Below are positions 35,653 to 46,831 of a stretch of 64,000 nt of DNA, one piece after another (positions within the stretch are counted from its first letter, which is position 1; the number at the start of each line of letters is the position of its first letter). The notes under the pieces were generated by a model. It was not told where the DNA came from. It saw only the letters and a program-made list of their open reading frames with translations, and did not search any database. The position numbers were made by a program, and so were the translations under genes. The DNA is from Caulobacter sp. BP25 (lineage in GTDB: Bacteria; Pseudomonadota; Alphaproteobacteria; Caulobacterales; Caulobacteraceae). The DNA is taken from positions 434,001-498,000 of the forward strand of contig NZ_PEGH01000017.1 in the NCBI RefSeq assembly GCF_002737755.1, given 5' to 3'.

Positions 35653-35712
35653 GGTTCTCGCTCAGCGAAACGAGAACAATAGTAGAACAACTTTTGAGGG
35701 AAGGCTAGCGCC

Positions 35713-36870
35713 CTAGCTCCCCGTCACCTCTTCCCAGAACCTCTTGGCCTTGCCGACGAAGTTGGCGGACTTGGGGTTTTGCTTCTCGCCGCACAGGCCG
35801 GCCAGCTCCGCGAGGAGCTCCTTCTGGCGGGCGGAGAGGTGGGTCGGGGTCTCGACGAAGAGCTCGACCACCAGGTCGCCGCGCTGGCGGCTGCGCAGGG
35901 ACGGCATACCGCGTCCCTTCAGGCGGACAGTCTTGCCGGTCTGGGCGCCCTCGGGCACCTGGACCTTGACCTTGCAATTGCCGTCGCAGTTGTCGCCACC
36001 CAGCAGGCAGGGCGCGTCGATCTCACCGCCCAGAGCCGCCGTGGTCATCGGCACCGGCACGGTGCAGAGGAGATCCAGGCCATCGCGCTCGAACAGCTCG
36101 TGCGGGGTCACCGACAGGAAGATGTAGAGATCGCCACGCGGACCGCCGCGCGCGCCCGCGTCGCCTTCGCCCGCCAGGCGGATCCGGGCGCCGTCGTCAA
36201 CACCGGCCGGGATACGCACCGACAGGATGCGCTCACGGCGCACCTGGCCGTGGCCGTGGCAGTTGCCACACGGATCGAGGATCAGGCGTCCCGAGCCGCC
36301 GCAGCGCGGGCAGCCGCGCTCGACCGCGAAGAAGCCTTGGGTGGCGCGGACCCGTCCGGCGCCGCCGCAGGTGCCGCAGACGGTGGGGCTGGTGCCCGGC
36401 TTGGCGCCCGAGCCCTCGCAGACCTCGCAGGTCATGGCGGCGGGCACGGTAATCTCGACCTCGGCGCCCGCATAGGCCTGCTCAAGGCTGATCTCGAGGT
36501 CGTAGCGCAGGTCCTGGCCACGCTGAGGGCCGCTCGACTGGCGACGACCGCCGCCGAACATTTCGCCGAAGACGTCTCCGAACACGTCATTGAAGATGTC
36601 GCTGGCGTCGAAGCCCTGACCGCCGAACCCGCCCGGTCCGCCTTGCGGACCGTTGACGCCGGCATGGCCGAAACGGTCATAGGCCGCGCGCTTCTGGGCG
36701 TCGGACAGGACCGAATAGGCTTCGTTGATTTCCTTGAACCGACCGGCCGCGTTCTCGCACCCGCCATTGCGGTCGGGGTGATGTTCCATCGCCAGCTTGC
36801 GGAACGCGGACTTCAGACCTGCCTCGTCGACAGTCCGGGTCACGCCGAGAATTTCGTAATAGTCGCGCAT
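35713..36870 (-). CDS. dnaJ: Chaperone protein DnaJ
   Basis: A 385-aa type I J-protein. The J domain (1-70) has EHHPDRNG with the HPD tripeptide, followed by a Gly/Phe-rich linker, four zinc motifs ([32 protein letters not shown]) between about 155 and 225, and C-terminal substrate domains. It stimulates DnaK ATPase and delivers unfolded clients. The ATG at 36870 ([10 protein letters not shown]) is the family start. It follows dnaK by 163 bases on the same strand. Confidence 0.96.
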   Translation of the reverse strand: MRDYYEILGVTRTVDEAGLKSAFRKLAMEHHPDRNGGCENAAGRFKEINEAYSVLSDAQKRAAYDRFGHAGVNGPQGGPGGFGGQGFDASDIFNDVFGDVFGEMFGGGRRQSSGPQRGQDLRYDLEISLEQAYAGAEVEITVPAAMTCEVCEGSGAKPGTSPTVCGTCGGAGRVRATQGFFAVERGCPRCGGSGRLILDPCGNCHGHGQVRRERILSVRIPAGVDDGARIRLAGEGDAGARGGPRGDLYIFLSVTPHELFERDGLDLLCTVPVPMTTAALGGEIDAPCLLGGDNCDGNCKVKVQVPEGAQTGKTVRLKGRGMPSLRSRQRGDLVVELFVETPTHLSARQKELLAELAGLCGEKQNPKSANFVGKAKRFWEEVTGS

Positions 36871-37033
36871 CGTCAGCGTCTGGCGCCCAAAAGGCCCACG
36901 AAAGAGGCGTTGATGAGGGGAGAGGTGGGATGATCCGGGGCCCGGCGCAAGGCGCTCTGGGCCCACGGGGCCGAAGGTCGCGGCCGCGGAACGATCCTTT
37001 GGCGAATGTTCCGCGGCGCGCGCATGGCGGTGC

Positions 37034-38932
<1,899 letters not shown>

Positions 38933-39230
38933 CTTCGTACCTGTCGCTCCTGTAGGCGGACGGCGGTGACAAGGGCCTTCTCAGAAGCGCCCCAATTTTT
39001 CTCTTGCCGTCCCCGTGGTTCGCACTCTCGGGTTCACGTTCCACATCCTGTCCGCTCGACGAAAGTCGAACGGGCAAAATGCGTTGTGCGAAGTTGACGA
39101 GCCCGTCAACCCCGCTTTCGAAGCCGGATATGGGTGATAGCCAGCGGCGCGCAAGACCATAACCCCTAGGGGCGAGGGGGAATCTGGCCCTACGGCCCAA
39201 TAAAATGGCCGCGCCCAGAGGACGCGGCCA
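38933..39230 (-). promoter_or_regulatory. dnaK control region with palindrome, plus upstream terminator
   Basis: The 331-base gap between dnaK and the aminopeptidase contains an inverted repeat TTGACG-AGCC-CGTCAA at 39094-39109, about 160 bases before the dnaK start. It overlaps a TTGACG sequence that could be a -35 element on the minus strand. There is no CIRCE element. Further up is the terminator of the aminopeptidase gene. The promoter assignment is tentative. Confidence 0.4.
39206..39230 (-). terminator. Terminator of the aminopeptidase gene
   Basis: On the minus strand TGGCCGCG and CGCGGCCA form a perfect 8-bp stem around a 9-base loop, followed by TTTTATT. This is a good rho-independent terminator between the aminopeptidase and dnaK. 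Confidence 0.8.
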
Positions 39231-39263
39231 CAAAAAGTCTCGAAAGTTGAAGCTCTTGACAGC

Positions 39264-41942
39264 CTAGCCGGCCTTGGCGACCCAGGCCGTGATGGCCGGC
39301 AGGCGATCCTGGCGGATCTTCGCGCGGTCCAGCACCGAGGCTGCGGAAATCTCGGCCTCCTTGCGCGAGCCTTCGGCCAGATTGGCCGCAGCGTAGGCTC
39401 TGATCCTGTCGGCCATCGCTGGATTTGAGGAGCTTGAGCCCAGACCCGGGATGAACCGGGTGCGCGAGCTGGTGTCGACCTTGGCGTTCACGGCGTCCTT
39501 GTTGGCCACGGCCCAGTCGAAAGTCATGTCCGGGAAGTTGCGGGCGACGCGTGAGATCATGGTGCTGGACATGGTCTCGCCCGGCTCAGGCGTCAGGGCC
39601 AGCTCGAGAGCCCTTTTGGCCAGCGCCTCGTCCTCGGTCGCGGCGAGCAGCGAGTAGAGCTGCGCCTTGACCAGGGGGGTTTTCTCGGTCTGCGCCTGAG
39701 CGCGGATCGCCTCCCAGGTGGCGGGGTCCGCGTGCTTGGAGACCACGCCCAGAATGGCCTTGCGGAGCGGGCCAGGAATGGCGGTCGGATCGGTCTTGTC
39801 GGCGTTGAAGCGGCGAATGGCCTCGGCCACCACGTCCGCGTCGCCCAGCCCCCCCAGGGTCCCGATCAGGTTGGCCCGCAGGATGGCGATATTGTCTGGC
39901 TCGCCGGCCTTGGCGGTCCAACCGACCGCGGCCAGCAGCGGGCGAAGCTTGGCGATGGCCAGCTTGCGGAACGCCGCGCGTTCGGCGGGCATGCCCTCAT
40001 AATAGGCGTCGATGGTCGAATAGACGCCCGTGATCTTGGACAGCACCTGCGGATCGGCGTCGGCGGGCGTCGCCTTGGCGAGCTCAAGGAAGTCGGTGGC
40101 GGGCTGGTAGCCGGCCAGGCCCATCGACCAGGCGTCGCTCATCACGCCCAACTGGTCGATCGACGGCAGCTTGGCGAAGTTTCTGGCGATGCCGGCGAAG
40201 CGCTCGGGACCGTACTGGACGCGGAAATAGCCGCTCTGGCCGGCGTTGACGACGACCGGGCCGCAGCCCTCGACGCTCACCGAGCCCTTGCCGCCGGTCA
40301 CCAGGGTCTTAGCCTCGCCGCCGCCCCCCTTTTCATTTCCTAGGGCCTTCACGGTCACCGGCGTGCGCCAGACGAGAGGCGTCTTGCCCGGCCTGTCCTT
40401 GCTGAACTCGCCCTGGGTCAGGGACAGCGTGGTCTTGCCCGCCGCGCAGGTGGCGCTGTCGACTGTGATCAACGGCACGCCCGGCTGCAGGGTGAAGTCG
40501 TGGGCGATCGTCTTGATAGGCTTCTTGGCCGAGGCCTCGATGGCGCTCCACAGGTCGTCGCTGACCGTGTTGCCGTGGGCGTGCTTTTTCATGTAGGCGC
40601 GCACGCCGTCGCGCCAGGCGTCATGGCCCACATAGCTTTCCAGCATGCGGATCACGGCCTCGCCCTTCTGGTAGGTGATGCCGTCGAAGGCCTGGCTGGC
40701 CTGTTCGACCGTCTCGACGTGCTGCACCACCGGGTGGGTGGTCGACAGGGCGTCCAGGCTCATGGCGTATTCGCGGCCGCCGACGGCGGCGAGGGCCGAG
40801 TTCCATTCGGGGTGGAAGTGCTCGCTGGCGCGCCCCTCCATCCACGAGGCGAAGCCCTCGTTCAGCCAGAGGTCATCCCACCAGGCCATGGTAACCAGGT
40901 CGCCGAACCACTGGTGGGCCATTTCATGGGCGACGGTCGTGAAGACATCCTGTCTGTCCGTATCGGTCGAGATCTTCGGATCCAGCAGCATGGCGTATTC
41001 GAAATAGAAGATCGCCCCCCAGTTCTCCATGGCGCTGAAGAACTGGCTGCGGCCGGGGGCGGCGATGTTGTCCATCACCGGCAGCGGATAGGGCGTGCCG
41101 AAATAGTCATTGTACCAGGGCAGGATGTCGGCCGCCGATTTCAGCGCGAACTGCGCTTTCGGGTTGTCACCCTTCTTGGTGACCACGCCGATATCGACGC
41201 CGGCCACCTTGACCGAGGCGCGGTCGAACTCGCCCAGGCCAAAGAACAGCAGATAGGTCGACATCTTCGGCGAGGTCGCGAACGTCACCAGGGTCTTGCC
41301 GCCGCCGATGTCCTTGGACGCGGCGACCGGCATATTGGACAGCGCCATCTGGCCGGTCGGAACCGTCGCCTCGACGCTGTAGGTGGCCTTGTAGAACGGC
41401 TCGTCCCACGAGGGGATGAAGCGGCGGGCGTCGGAGTTCTCGAACTGGGTGTAGAGCGCGCGCTTCTTGCCGGTCTCGGTCTCGTAGTCGAGCGCGAACA
41501 GACCGGCGGCCTGGGTGTAGATCTTGCCGGCATAGTCGATCGCCAGGACGTACTTGCCCTTGGGCAGCGGCTTGTCGAACGTGAAGCTGGCGGTCTGTGC
41601 CTCGGCGTCGACCTTGACCTTGGCCGCGCCGATCGTCTTGCCATCGGGGCCCGCGATCTGCGCCTTGTCGAAGGTCAGGTCGGCGGCTTGCAGCGTCACC
41701 GTTCTGGTCGGCTCGACCACCTCGATCGAAATCTTCACCCGGGCTGTGAAGCTCAGCTTGTCGGCGTCGGGCGTGAAGGCCAGATCATAGTGCGAGGGCC
41801 GGACATTGCGCGGCAGCTGGGTCGTAACCGTGGCGAAGGTCGCGCCCTTCGAACCGGCGGCGGGGGGCGCGTTGGCGGCGCAAGCGCCTCCGGCGGCCAA
41901 AAGGATCACGGCCGCGGCCGTAGAGGACAAGAGACGACGCAT
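39264..41942 (-). CDS. M1-family aminopeptidase, exported
   Basis: An 892-aa zinc aminopeptidase. A signal peptide (LLSSTAAAVILLAAGGACAA) points to the envelope. The exopeptidase motif is SAMENWGAIF and the zinc motif is HEMAHQWFGD with the downstream LNEGFASW Glu. A C-terminal ERAP1-like helical domain follows. It resembles exported PepN-like enzymes that trim peptides in the periplasm. The ATG at 41942 with GGAAG upstream was chosen; the longer frame reads through antisense alkB. Confidence 0.92.
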   Translation of the reverse strand: MRRLLSSTAAAVILLAAGGACAANAPPAAGSKGATFATVTTQLPRNVRPSHYDLAFTPDADKLSFTARVKISIEVVEPTRTVTLQAADLTFDKAQIAGPDGKTIGAAKVKVDAEAQTASFTFDKPLPKGKYVLAIDYAGKIYTQAAGLFALDYETETGKKRALYTQFENSDARRFIPSWDEPFYKATYSVEATVPTGQMALSNMPVAASKDIGGGKTLVTFATSPKMSTYLLFFGLGEFDRASVKVAGVDIGVVTKKGDNPKAQFALKSAADILPWYNDYFGTPYPLPVMDNIAAPGRSQFFSAMENWGAIFYFEYAMLLDPKISTDTDRQDVFTTVAHEMAHQWFGDLVTMAWWDDLWLNEGFASWMEGRASEHFHPEWNSALAAVGGREYAMSLDALSTTHPVVQHVETVEQASQAFDGITYQKGEAVIRMLESYVGHDAWRDGVRAYMKKHAHGNTVSDDLWSAIEASAKKPIKTIAHDFTLQPGVPLITVDSATCAAGKTTLSLTQGEFSKDRPGKTPLVWRTPVTVKALGNEKGGGGEAKTLVTGGKGSVSVEGCGPVVVNAGQSGYFRVQYGPERFAGIARNFAKLPSIDQLGVMSDAWSMGLAGYQPATDFLELAKATPADADPQVLSKITGVYSTIDAYYEGMPAERAAFRKLAIAKLRPLLAAVGWTAKAGEPDNIAILRANLIGTLGGLGDADVVAEAIRRFNADKTDPTAIPGPLRKAILGVVSKHADPATWEAIRAQAQTEKTPLVKAQLYSLLAATEDEALAKRALELALTPEPGETMSSTMISRVARNFPDMTFDWAVANKDAVNAKVDTSSRTRFIPGLGSSSSNPAMADRIRAYAAANLAEGSRKEAEISAASVLDRAKIRQDRLPAITAWVAKAG

Positions 41943-42035
41943 GGCGGCTTCCAGACTGGAAAAATTATCCGGCCCCCTCAGCCGGCGGCGCAAAGCAACA
42001 CCTTCCGCCCCTGCATCGCGCGTTAATAATCGGTA

Positions 42036-42647
42036 ATGTTGCAGCCGCTGTCCGTCAGCCCTGGTTTCGACCTGTGGCCGGGTCTTCTGGACCTTGAGAC
42101 CCAGAAAGCCCTGGTCGCCGCGATCCTGGAGGCGGCCAAGACCGCGCCGTTCGCCCACTACGAGACGCCGCAGGGCAAGGCGATGAGCGCGGCCATGACG
42201 GCCTTCGGGCCGCTGGGCTGGGTCAGCGACCGAAGCGGCTATCGCTACGCCGACCGCCATCCCGGCACTGGGCTACCCTGGCCGCAGATGCCGGACGTTC
42301 TGCACGACCTTTGGACGCGGCTGGGCGATGCGGAGACGTCGGCGGACTCGTGCCTGGTCAATCTCTATCGCGGCGAGGCCCGCATGGGCCTGCATCAGGA
42401 CCGCGACGAGGCGGATGCGCGCTTTCCGGTGCTGTCGGTCTCGCTGGGCGAGACGGCGGTGTTCCGGATCGGCGGGACGAGCCGCAAGGACCCGACGCGG
42501 AGCCTGCGGCTGGCCTCCGGCGACGTCTGCCGCCTCTCGGGCCCCGCGCGGCTGGCCTTCCACGGTGTCGACCGCATCGTGCCGGGCTCCTCCAGCCTGG
42601 TCCCTGGCGGCGGCCGGATCAACCTGACCCTTCGACGGGCCCGCTGA
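42036..42647 (+). CDS. alkB: Alpha-ketoglutarate-dependent DNA repair dioxygenase AlkB
   Basis: A 203-aa Fe(II)/2-oxoglutarate dioxygenase that removes alkyl lesions from DNA bases. HQDRDE supplies the HxD iron ligands, LAFHGVDRI the second His, and RINLTLRRAR the 2-oxoglutarate-binding Arg. Length is close to E. coli AlkB (216). It is divergent from the aminopeptidase and convergent with dnaA. Confidence 0.94.
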   Translation: MLQPLSVSPGFDLWPGLLDLETQKALVAAILEAAKTAPFAHYETPQGKAMSAAMTAFGPLGWVSDRSGYRYADRHPGTGLPWPQMPDVLHDLWTRLGDAETSADSCLVNLYRGEARMGLHQDRDEADARFPVLSVSLGETAVFRIGGTSRKDPTRSLRLASGDVCRLSGPARLAFHGVDRIVPGSSSLVPGGGRINLTLRRAR

Positions 42648-42649
42648 GC

Positions 42650-42691
42650 GCAAGAAAAAGGGCCGCCCCGTGGGAGCGACCCTTTTCTTGC
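42650..42691. terminator. Bidirectional terminator between alkB and dnaA
   Basis: GCAAGAAAAAGGG and CCCTTTTCTTGC form a long stem with an inner CGC/GCG pair. The A-rich and T-rich flanks allow termination in both directions for the convergent alkB and dnaA genes. Confidence 0.85.
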
Positions 42692-42723
42692 CTTCGGAAA
42701 CCGGTGTCTCGGCGACGCCCGGA

Positions 42724-44199
42724 TCAGCCGCGCAACTTGCGCGTGATCGTTTCCAGGTCTTGGTTCAAGACGGCGTCGTCGGCGCGCAGAGCCTCGATGC
42801 GGCGCACGGCGTGAAGCACCGTCGTGTGGTCGCGGCCGCCGAAGCGACGGCCGATGTCCGGCAGCGAGCGGGTGGTCAGCTGCTTGGCCAGCCACATGGC
42901 CGCCTGGCGAGGACGGGCCACGGCGCGGTTGCGGCGCTCGCTGAGCAGGTCGGCTTGCTTCATGCCGTAGTGCTCGGACGTCGCTTTCTGGATGTCGTCG
43001 ATGGTGATGCGCTTCTCGCCCGACCGCAGGTGCGGACGGAGAATGGCCTGGACCTCGTCGAGGGTCATGCGCGACAGCCCTTCCCCGGCGCGAGCCGACA
43101 GGGTGTTCAAGGCGCCTTCCAGCTCACGGACGCTGTCGGTGAAGCGGTCGGCCAAAAATTGCAGCACGTCCGGACGCATGGTCGGCTCGAAGCCGTGCGC
43201 GGCCGACAGGGTCTGGATCTTGCGCTCCAGGATGCCCAGGCGCAGCGAGCGGTCGGCCGGTTCGAGGCCGCAGACCAGGCCCGCCGACAGGTGCGAGCGC
43301 AGGTGGGCGTCCATCTCGGTCATGGCCGACGGCGGACGGTCGGCCGAGAACACGACGCGGCGGCCTTCCTCGACCAGGGCGGTCAGGGTGTGGAACAGCT
43401 CTTCCTGGGTCGACTGCTTGCCGGCGATGAAGTGGACGTCGTCGATGATCAGGAGGTCGGCGGCGCGCAGCTCTTCCTTGAAGGCCGCCGTCTGGCGATC
43501 CATCACGGCGCGCACAAAGGTCGACAGGAAGCGCTCGGCGGTCAGATAGACCACGCGCTTTTCCGGCGCGTTGCGCATGGCTTCCCAGGCCAGGGCGTTC
43601 AGCAGGTGGGTCTTGCCGAAGCCGTAGGGGCCGTGGAACAGCACGGGATTGAAGTGGCCGTCGGCCCAGTTGGCGATCCGGCGCGCCACGGCGTGGGCGA
43701 ACTCATTGGCCGGACCCGGGACGAAGGTCTCGAAGGTGAAGCGCTCCTGCAGACCCTGCGTACGCGACGACTTGGCGCTGGTCGGCGCCATGGCCGGAGC
43801 ATCGGTCGACACCGGCAGCACGATCTCGATCGGCTCGGCGGCGGCGGCAGGCTTGGCGGCCGCCTCGACATAGACGCCGGCCAGGGCTTCGAACTCCAGG
43901 CGCGACTTCAGGTCGATGCGGCGGCCAGTCGGGTCGTTGGCGGCCCACAGCTCGCCGATGCGGCGCCAGGCGCTGCGACGGATCCAGTCGCGGGCGATAC
44001 CCGTAGGCGTGACCAGGACGATGTCGCCAGTGGCGGCCTCGCGCAGCAGGGCGGGCGCGATCCACGACCCGAAGGCCGCATCGCCGAGCTCACGTTTCAA
44101 AGCCACGCACACCTTGGACCACACGGCCGTCGCCGGCTCGCAAGCCGCCGCGATCGCCGCAGAGAAGTCCTGGCTGGCCACCCCACCCTTCATCGTCAT
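42724..44199 (-). CDS. dnaA: Chromosomal replication initiator protein DnaA
   Basis: A 491-aa initiator. Domain I starts VWSKVCVALKRELGDAAFGSWI. The AAA+ domain has GPYGFGKTHLLNALA (Walker A) and LLIIDDVHFIAGK (Walker B). Domain IV ends with GRRFGGRDHTTVLHAVRRIE, the helix-turn-helix that reads DnaA boxes. In Caulobacter, DnaA also activates cell-cycle genes. The start at 44199 (MTMKGG) matches the known Caulobacter start. Confidence 0.97.
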   Translation of the reverse strand: MTMKGGVASQDFSAAIAAACEPATAVWSKVCVALKRELGDAAFGSWIAPALLREAATGDIVLVTPTGIARDWIRRSAWRRIGELWAANDPTGRRIDLKSRLEFEALAGVYVEAAAKPAAAAEPIEIVLPVSTDAPAMAPTSAKSSRTQGLQERFTFETFVPGPANEFAHAVARRIANWADGHFNPVLFHGPYGFGKTHLLNALAWEAMRNAPEKRVVYLTAERFLSTFVRAVMDRQTAAFKEELRAADLLIIDDVHFIAGKQSTQEELFHTLTALVEEGRRVVFSADRPPSAMTEMDAHLRSHLSAGLVCGLEPADRSLRLGILERKIQTLSAAHGFEPTMRPDVLQFLADRFTDSVRELEGALNTLSARAGEGLSRMTLDEVQAILRPHLRSGEKRITIDDIQKATSEHYGMKQADLLSERRNRAVARPRQAAMWLAKQLTTRSLPDIGRRFGGRDHTTVLHAVRRIEALRADDAVLNQDLETITRKLRG

Positions 44200-44601
44200 T
44201 CGTCCACCGCCTCGCAAAAAAGTAACCGCCGCACACCCTCAGCCGCCGCCCCCCATGGCGCGCGACCGGTTCGCCTCAACGCACACAGGTTCTTACTCGG
44301 CGGGCGCAATGGGCCCGCCGCCGCCTTGTTTTGTTCAAGACTGGAGAAGCGTTGAGACGCTTAAACTAGCCAGCGGCGGAGGCGGGTCAAACGGAAAACT
44401 TGCGTCCGGTCGCGGATATTTCTGTTGACTCGCGAGAGGGCCTCGCCTGGCAAGGGAATACCCGGAAAGGGGTCTCAGATCACAGTTTGCAACGTCAGGA
44501 AAAGGACGTTGGATTCAAAGCAAAAGCCGGCCAGGTAAACCTGACCGGCTTTCGTAAATACTTGAATTCGCTCGACGAACGGCGTTCGTCAAGAATCTGG
44601 A
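44200..44601 (-). promoter_or_regulatory. dnaA leader and promoter region with GANTC site
   Basis: The roughly 400 bases between rpsT and dnaA contain GACTC at 44427-44431, a CcrM methylation site; Caulobacter dnaA transcription is known to depend on methylation of such a promoter site. The sequence from there to the start would give a 5' leader of about 150-200 bases, and a leader with post-transcriptional control is also known for this gene. The rpsT terminator is at 44523-44552. I do not see DnaA-box arrays or TTAA-N7-TTAA motifs. Confidence 0.55.
44523..44552 (-). terminator. Terminator of rpsT
   Basis: On the minus strand AAAGCCGGTCAGG pairs with CCTGGCCGGCTTT (one G-T pair) around a four-base loop and is followed by a T. 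It is well placed 50-79 bases downstream of the rpsT stop. Confidence 0.85.
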
Positions 44602-44877
44602 CTAGGCCGCGGCCTTATCCAGCTTCTTCAAACGAGCCGCCAGGCGAGAAACCTTGCGCGAGCCCGTGTTCGGATGAACCACGCCCTTCGAAACGGCGCG
44701 CATCAGTTCCGATTGCGCCTCGACGAAAGCGGCCTTGGCGACGGCGACATCACCCTTGGCGATCGCGTCATCGAACTTGCGCAGGAAGGTGCGCACGCGC
44801 GAGCGGCGAGCGGTGTTGACTTCGGTGCGGCGAGCGATCTTGCGGATCGCTTTCTTGGCGCCGGGATTATTGGCCAT
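44602..44877 (-). CDS. rpsT: 30S ribosomal protein S20
   Basis: A 91-aa S20 starting [21 protein letters not shown], with the basic helices [18 protein letters not shown] and [20 protein letters not shown]. The longer upstream frame is not used: the ATG at 44877 matches all S20 starts. It is located just upstream of dnaA in the same direction, with a terminator between. Confidence 0.96.
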   Translation of the reverse strand: MANNPGAKKAIRKIARRTEVNTARRSRVRTFLRKFDDAIAKGDVAVAKAAFVEAQSELMRAVSKGVVHPNTGSRKVSRLAARLKKLDKAAA

Positions 44878-45023
44878 GGATCGGACCTTCAAACGGACAG
44901 CCGCGCGGGCGGCCGCGAAGCAAGGAAAACAGAGCGCGCGGATATACGGGAAGCGGCGTCCGGGGTCAACGGTCCACAGGCAGGATTCCGAAAGCCCGAT
45001 CGACGCAATCGTTTCGCCCCCGA

Positions 45024-45812
45024 TCACATCCCCTTGAAGCTTGGCTTTCGCTTCTCGACGAAGGCCGCCATGCCTTCTTTTTGGTCTTCAAAGGCGAACA
45101 GCGAGTGGAACAGGCGCCGCTCCAGCGCCACGCCCGTCGTCAGGGTCGTCTCATAGGCGGCCTCGACCAGTTCCTTGTTCATCGCGACGGCCAGCGGCGA
45201 CTGGGCGGCGATCTTGGCCGCCACAGCCAACGCTTCGTCGACCAGGCTGTCGGCCGGGAAAATCCGCGACACCAGGCCCGCGCGCTCGGCCTCGACGGCG
45301 TCCATCATCCGGCCGGTCAGGATCATGTCCATGGCCTTGGACTTGCCCACTAGGCGGGTCAGGCGCTGGGTGCCGCCGATGCCGGGCGCGACGCCCAGAT
45401 TGATCTCGGGCTGGCCGAACTTGGCGGTGTCGGACGCCAGGATGAAGTCGCACATCATCGCCAGCTCGCAGCCGCCGCCCAGGGCATAGCCGGACACCGC
45501 CGCGATGATCGGCTTGCGACACTGCTCGACCGCCCGCGCGCCGGCGGTGAAGAAGTCCTGGCGGAACATCTGGGCGTAGGTCTTGTCCGACATCTCCTTG
45601 ATGTCGGCGCCGGCCGCGAAGGCCTTGGCCGAGCCGGTCAGCACGATGCAGCCCACCGCATCGTCGGCCTCCGCCGCGCCCAGCGCCTGGGCCAGCTCGC
45701 CCAGCAGCTGGATGTTCAGCGCGTTCAGCGCCTCGGGCCGGTTCAGGCGGATCAGGGCGACGCCGGGGGCGCTCGAGGGCGCCTCGACGATCAAGGTCTG
45801 GTAGTCGGCCAT
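45024..45812 (-). CDS. Enoyl-CoA hydratase
   Basis: A 262-aa crotonase-fold enzyme that hydrates 2-enoyl-CoA in beta-oxidation. The oxyanion hole is in [11 protein letters not shown], the catalytic segments are [17 protein letters not shown] (first Glu) and [16 protein letters not shown] (second Glu), and it ends KRKPSFKGM, all typical of short-chain enoyl-CoA hydratase (FadB1/Ech). GGAG lies upstream of the ATG at 45812. Confidence 0.92.
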   Translation of the reverse strand: MADYQTLIVEAPSSAPGVALIRLNRPEALNALNIQLLGELAQALGAAEADDAVGCIVLTGSAKAFAAGADIKEMSDKTYAQMFRQDFFTAGARAVEQCRKPIIAAVSGYALGGGCELAMMCDFILASDTAKFGQPEINLGVAPGIGGTQRLTRLVGKSKAMDMILTGRMMDAVEAERAGLVSRIFPADSLVDEALAVAAKIAAQSPLAVAMNKELVEAAYETTLTTGVALERRLFHSLFAFEDQKEGMAAFVEKRKPSFKGM

Positions 45813-45897
45813 CGGGGTCTCCTGGGTGGTCGAGGCTTTTATAGAGAGGCTGTGGCGCTTGGGGAGCCCCGCCGTGACGTCATCCACGCCGCGACCA

Positions 45898-46510
45898 CTT
45901 CACGCGATCGCTCGCTGAAGGGATGGAAAGGGACGCGGAGCGCCGGACATCCGTCCGGAGGATTGAAGTGTGTGTACCGTTTCGACGAAGCCAGGCGCTC
46001 CGCGCGACCGTTATCCGCCAGCGTCCCGTCGGGTGGCCCTGTTCAGGCCTTACCGGGACCTGGGGCGCTCCGTTTCCGGAAGCCCCAGCGGTCGGAGAGG
46101 ACGGGCTTTCAGCCAAACACGCCCTTTTGCCTCCAACCACGCCGACGGCGGGCGGGTGAGCCCAGCAAGCTCATCCCCGGACCGTCCGAGTATCCCCCTC
46201 GAACCTGTCCCCGCTCAATCGCCCCCCGCCGCCGCAAATGGTCGCTGGCCATGCGCCCTTTCCTCGCGACGAGGTGGGATCAGTATGGAGGCGGTTTCAA
46301 CGCGGATGATCCAGCGGCGCGTAAAAGTGGGAAGCGGTTGAAATCGTTCGGTTCGATTCCGGATACGCGGATCATAGAGCGCCGCGAACGCTCGTACTTG
46401 CCCCCTCCGCGCCTGCGGCGCTCCTCCCCCGGAGGGGGAAGAAGGGGCGCGTTTCCTTCTGCCCCCCTTTGGGGGCGGACGACCACGCGGAGCGTGGTCA
46501 GGTGGGGGCC
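45898..46510 (+). repeat. Long composite intergenic repeat, copy B
   Basis: The second copy of the element at 27429. The 5' part (45898-46017) has CGCGGAGCGCC pairing perfectly with GGCGCTCCGCG about 60 bases later, with the inner CCGGAC-ATCC-GTCCGG hairpin. The 3' part (46282-46510) carries GACCACGC-GGA-GCGTGGTC and CCCCCTCC/GGAGGGGG stems. The middle differs in sequence and length from copy A. Confidence 0.75.
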
Positions 46511-46563
46511 TGCGGCGTCGGCCGATTAGCGCTGTGAAACCCGTCCCCCAAGACGGGAGCCAT

Positions 46564-46704
46564 CCTTACATCTCACGGCGAGACGATCGCAGGGCTGACC
46601 GGGTTGCTCAAGGACGGCTTCGCCGCCGCGCAGCGGCCGCCCGGAGGGCGGTCCTTGACCAACCCGGTCAGTCCTGCACGCTGCAGCCTCCAAGAGATGT
46701 AAGG
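46564..46704. repeat. Extended 141-nt hairpin
   Basis: Outer arms CCTTACATCTC (46564-46574) and GAGATGTAAGG (46694-46704) match perfectly. Inner arms 46589-46615 and 46651-46677 match at 25 of 27 positions, with a GC-rich tip between. The whole could fold into one long stem. It may be a MITE-like insertion or a structured RNA. Confidence 0.8.
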
Positions 46705-46710
46705 TTCGCT

Positions 46711-46728
46711 CCGACCTCGGGAGGTCGG
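46711..46728. repeat. Short hairpin beside the 141-nt element
   Basis: CCGACCT-CGGG-AGGTCGG is a perfect 7-bp stem with a four-base loop, flanked by TCGC and GCGA that could extend it. Confidence 0.5.
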
Positions 46729-46831
46729 GTGGCGAAAGCTCTCTTCGCGAGACGGCTCAGCCCCACGCTTTCACACAGCCTCGCCCCGTTGCGGACATTG
46801 CGACGGTGGCGCGCCCATCTATGATTGGGTC

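Noticed and set aside
42670-44355. Long plus-strand open frame (561 aa) over dnaA
   Set aside because: It is antisense to dnaA, starts in the shared terminator and has no domain.
44200-44601. Possible replication origin beside dnaA
   Set aside because: I found no TTAA-N7-TTAA motifs, no cluster of TTATCCACA-like boxes and no extended AT-rich segment.
46282-46510. CRISPR-like or tandem repeat array
   Set aside because: The G/C-rich runs are paired arms of hairpins, not evenly spaced direct repeats with unique spacers.
45852-46529. 225-aa open frame across the long repeat, copy B
   Set aside because: The frame has Arg/Ser/Pro-rich composition, includes obvious hairpin sequence, and copy A does not keep the same frame through the element.
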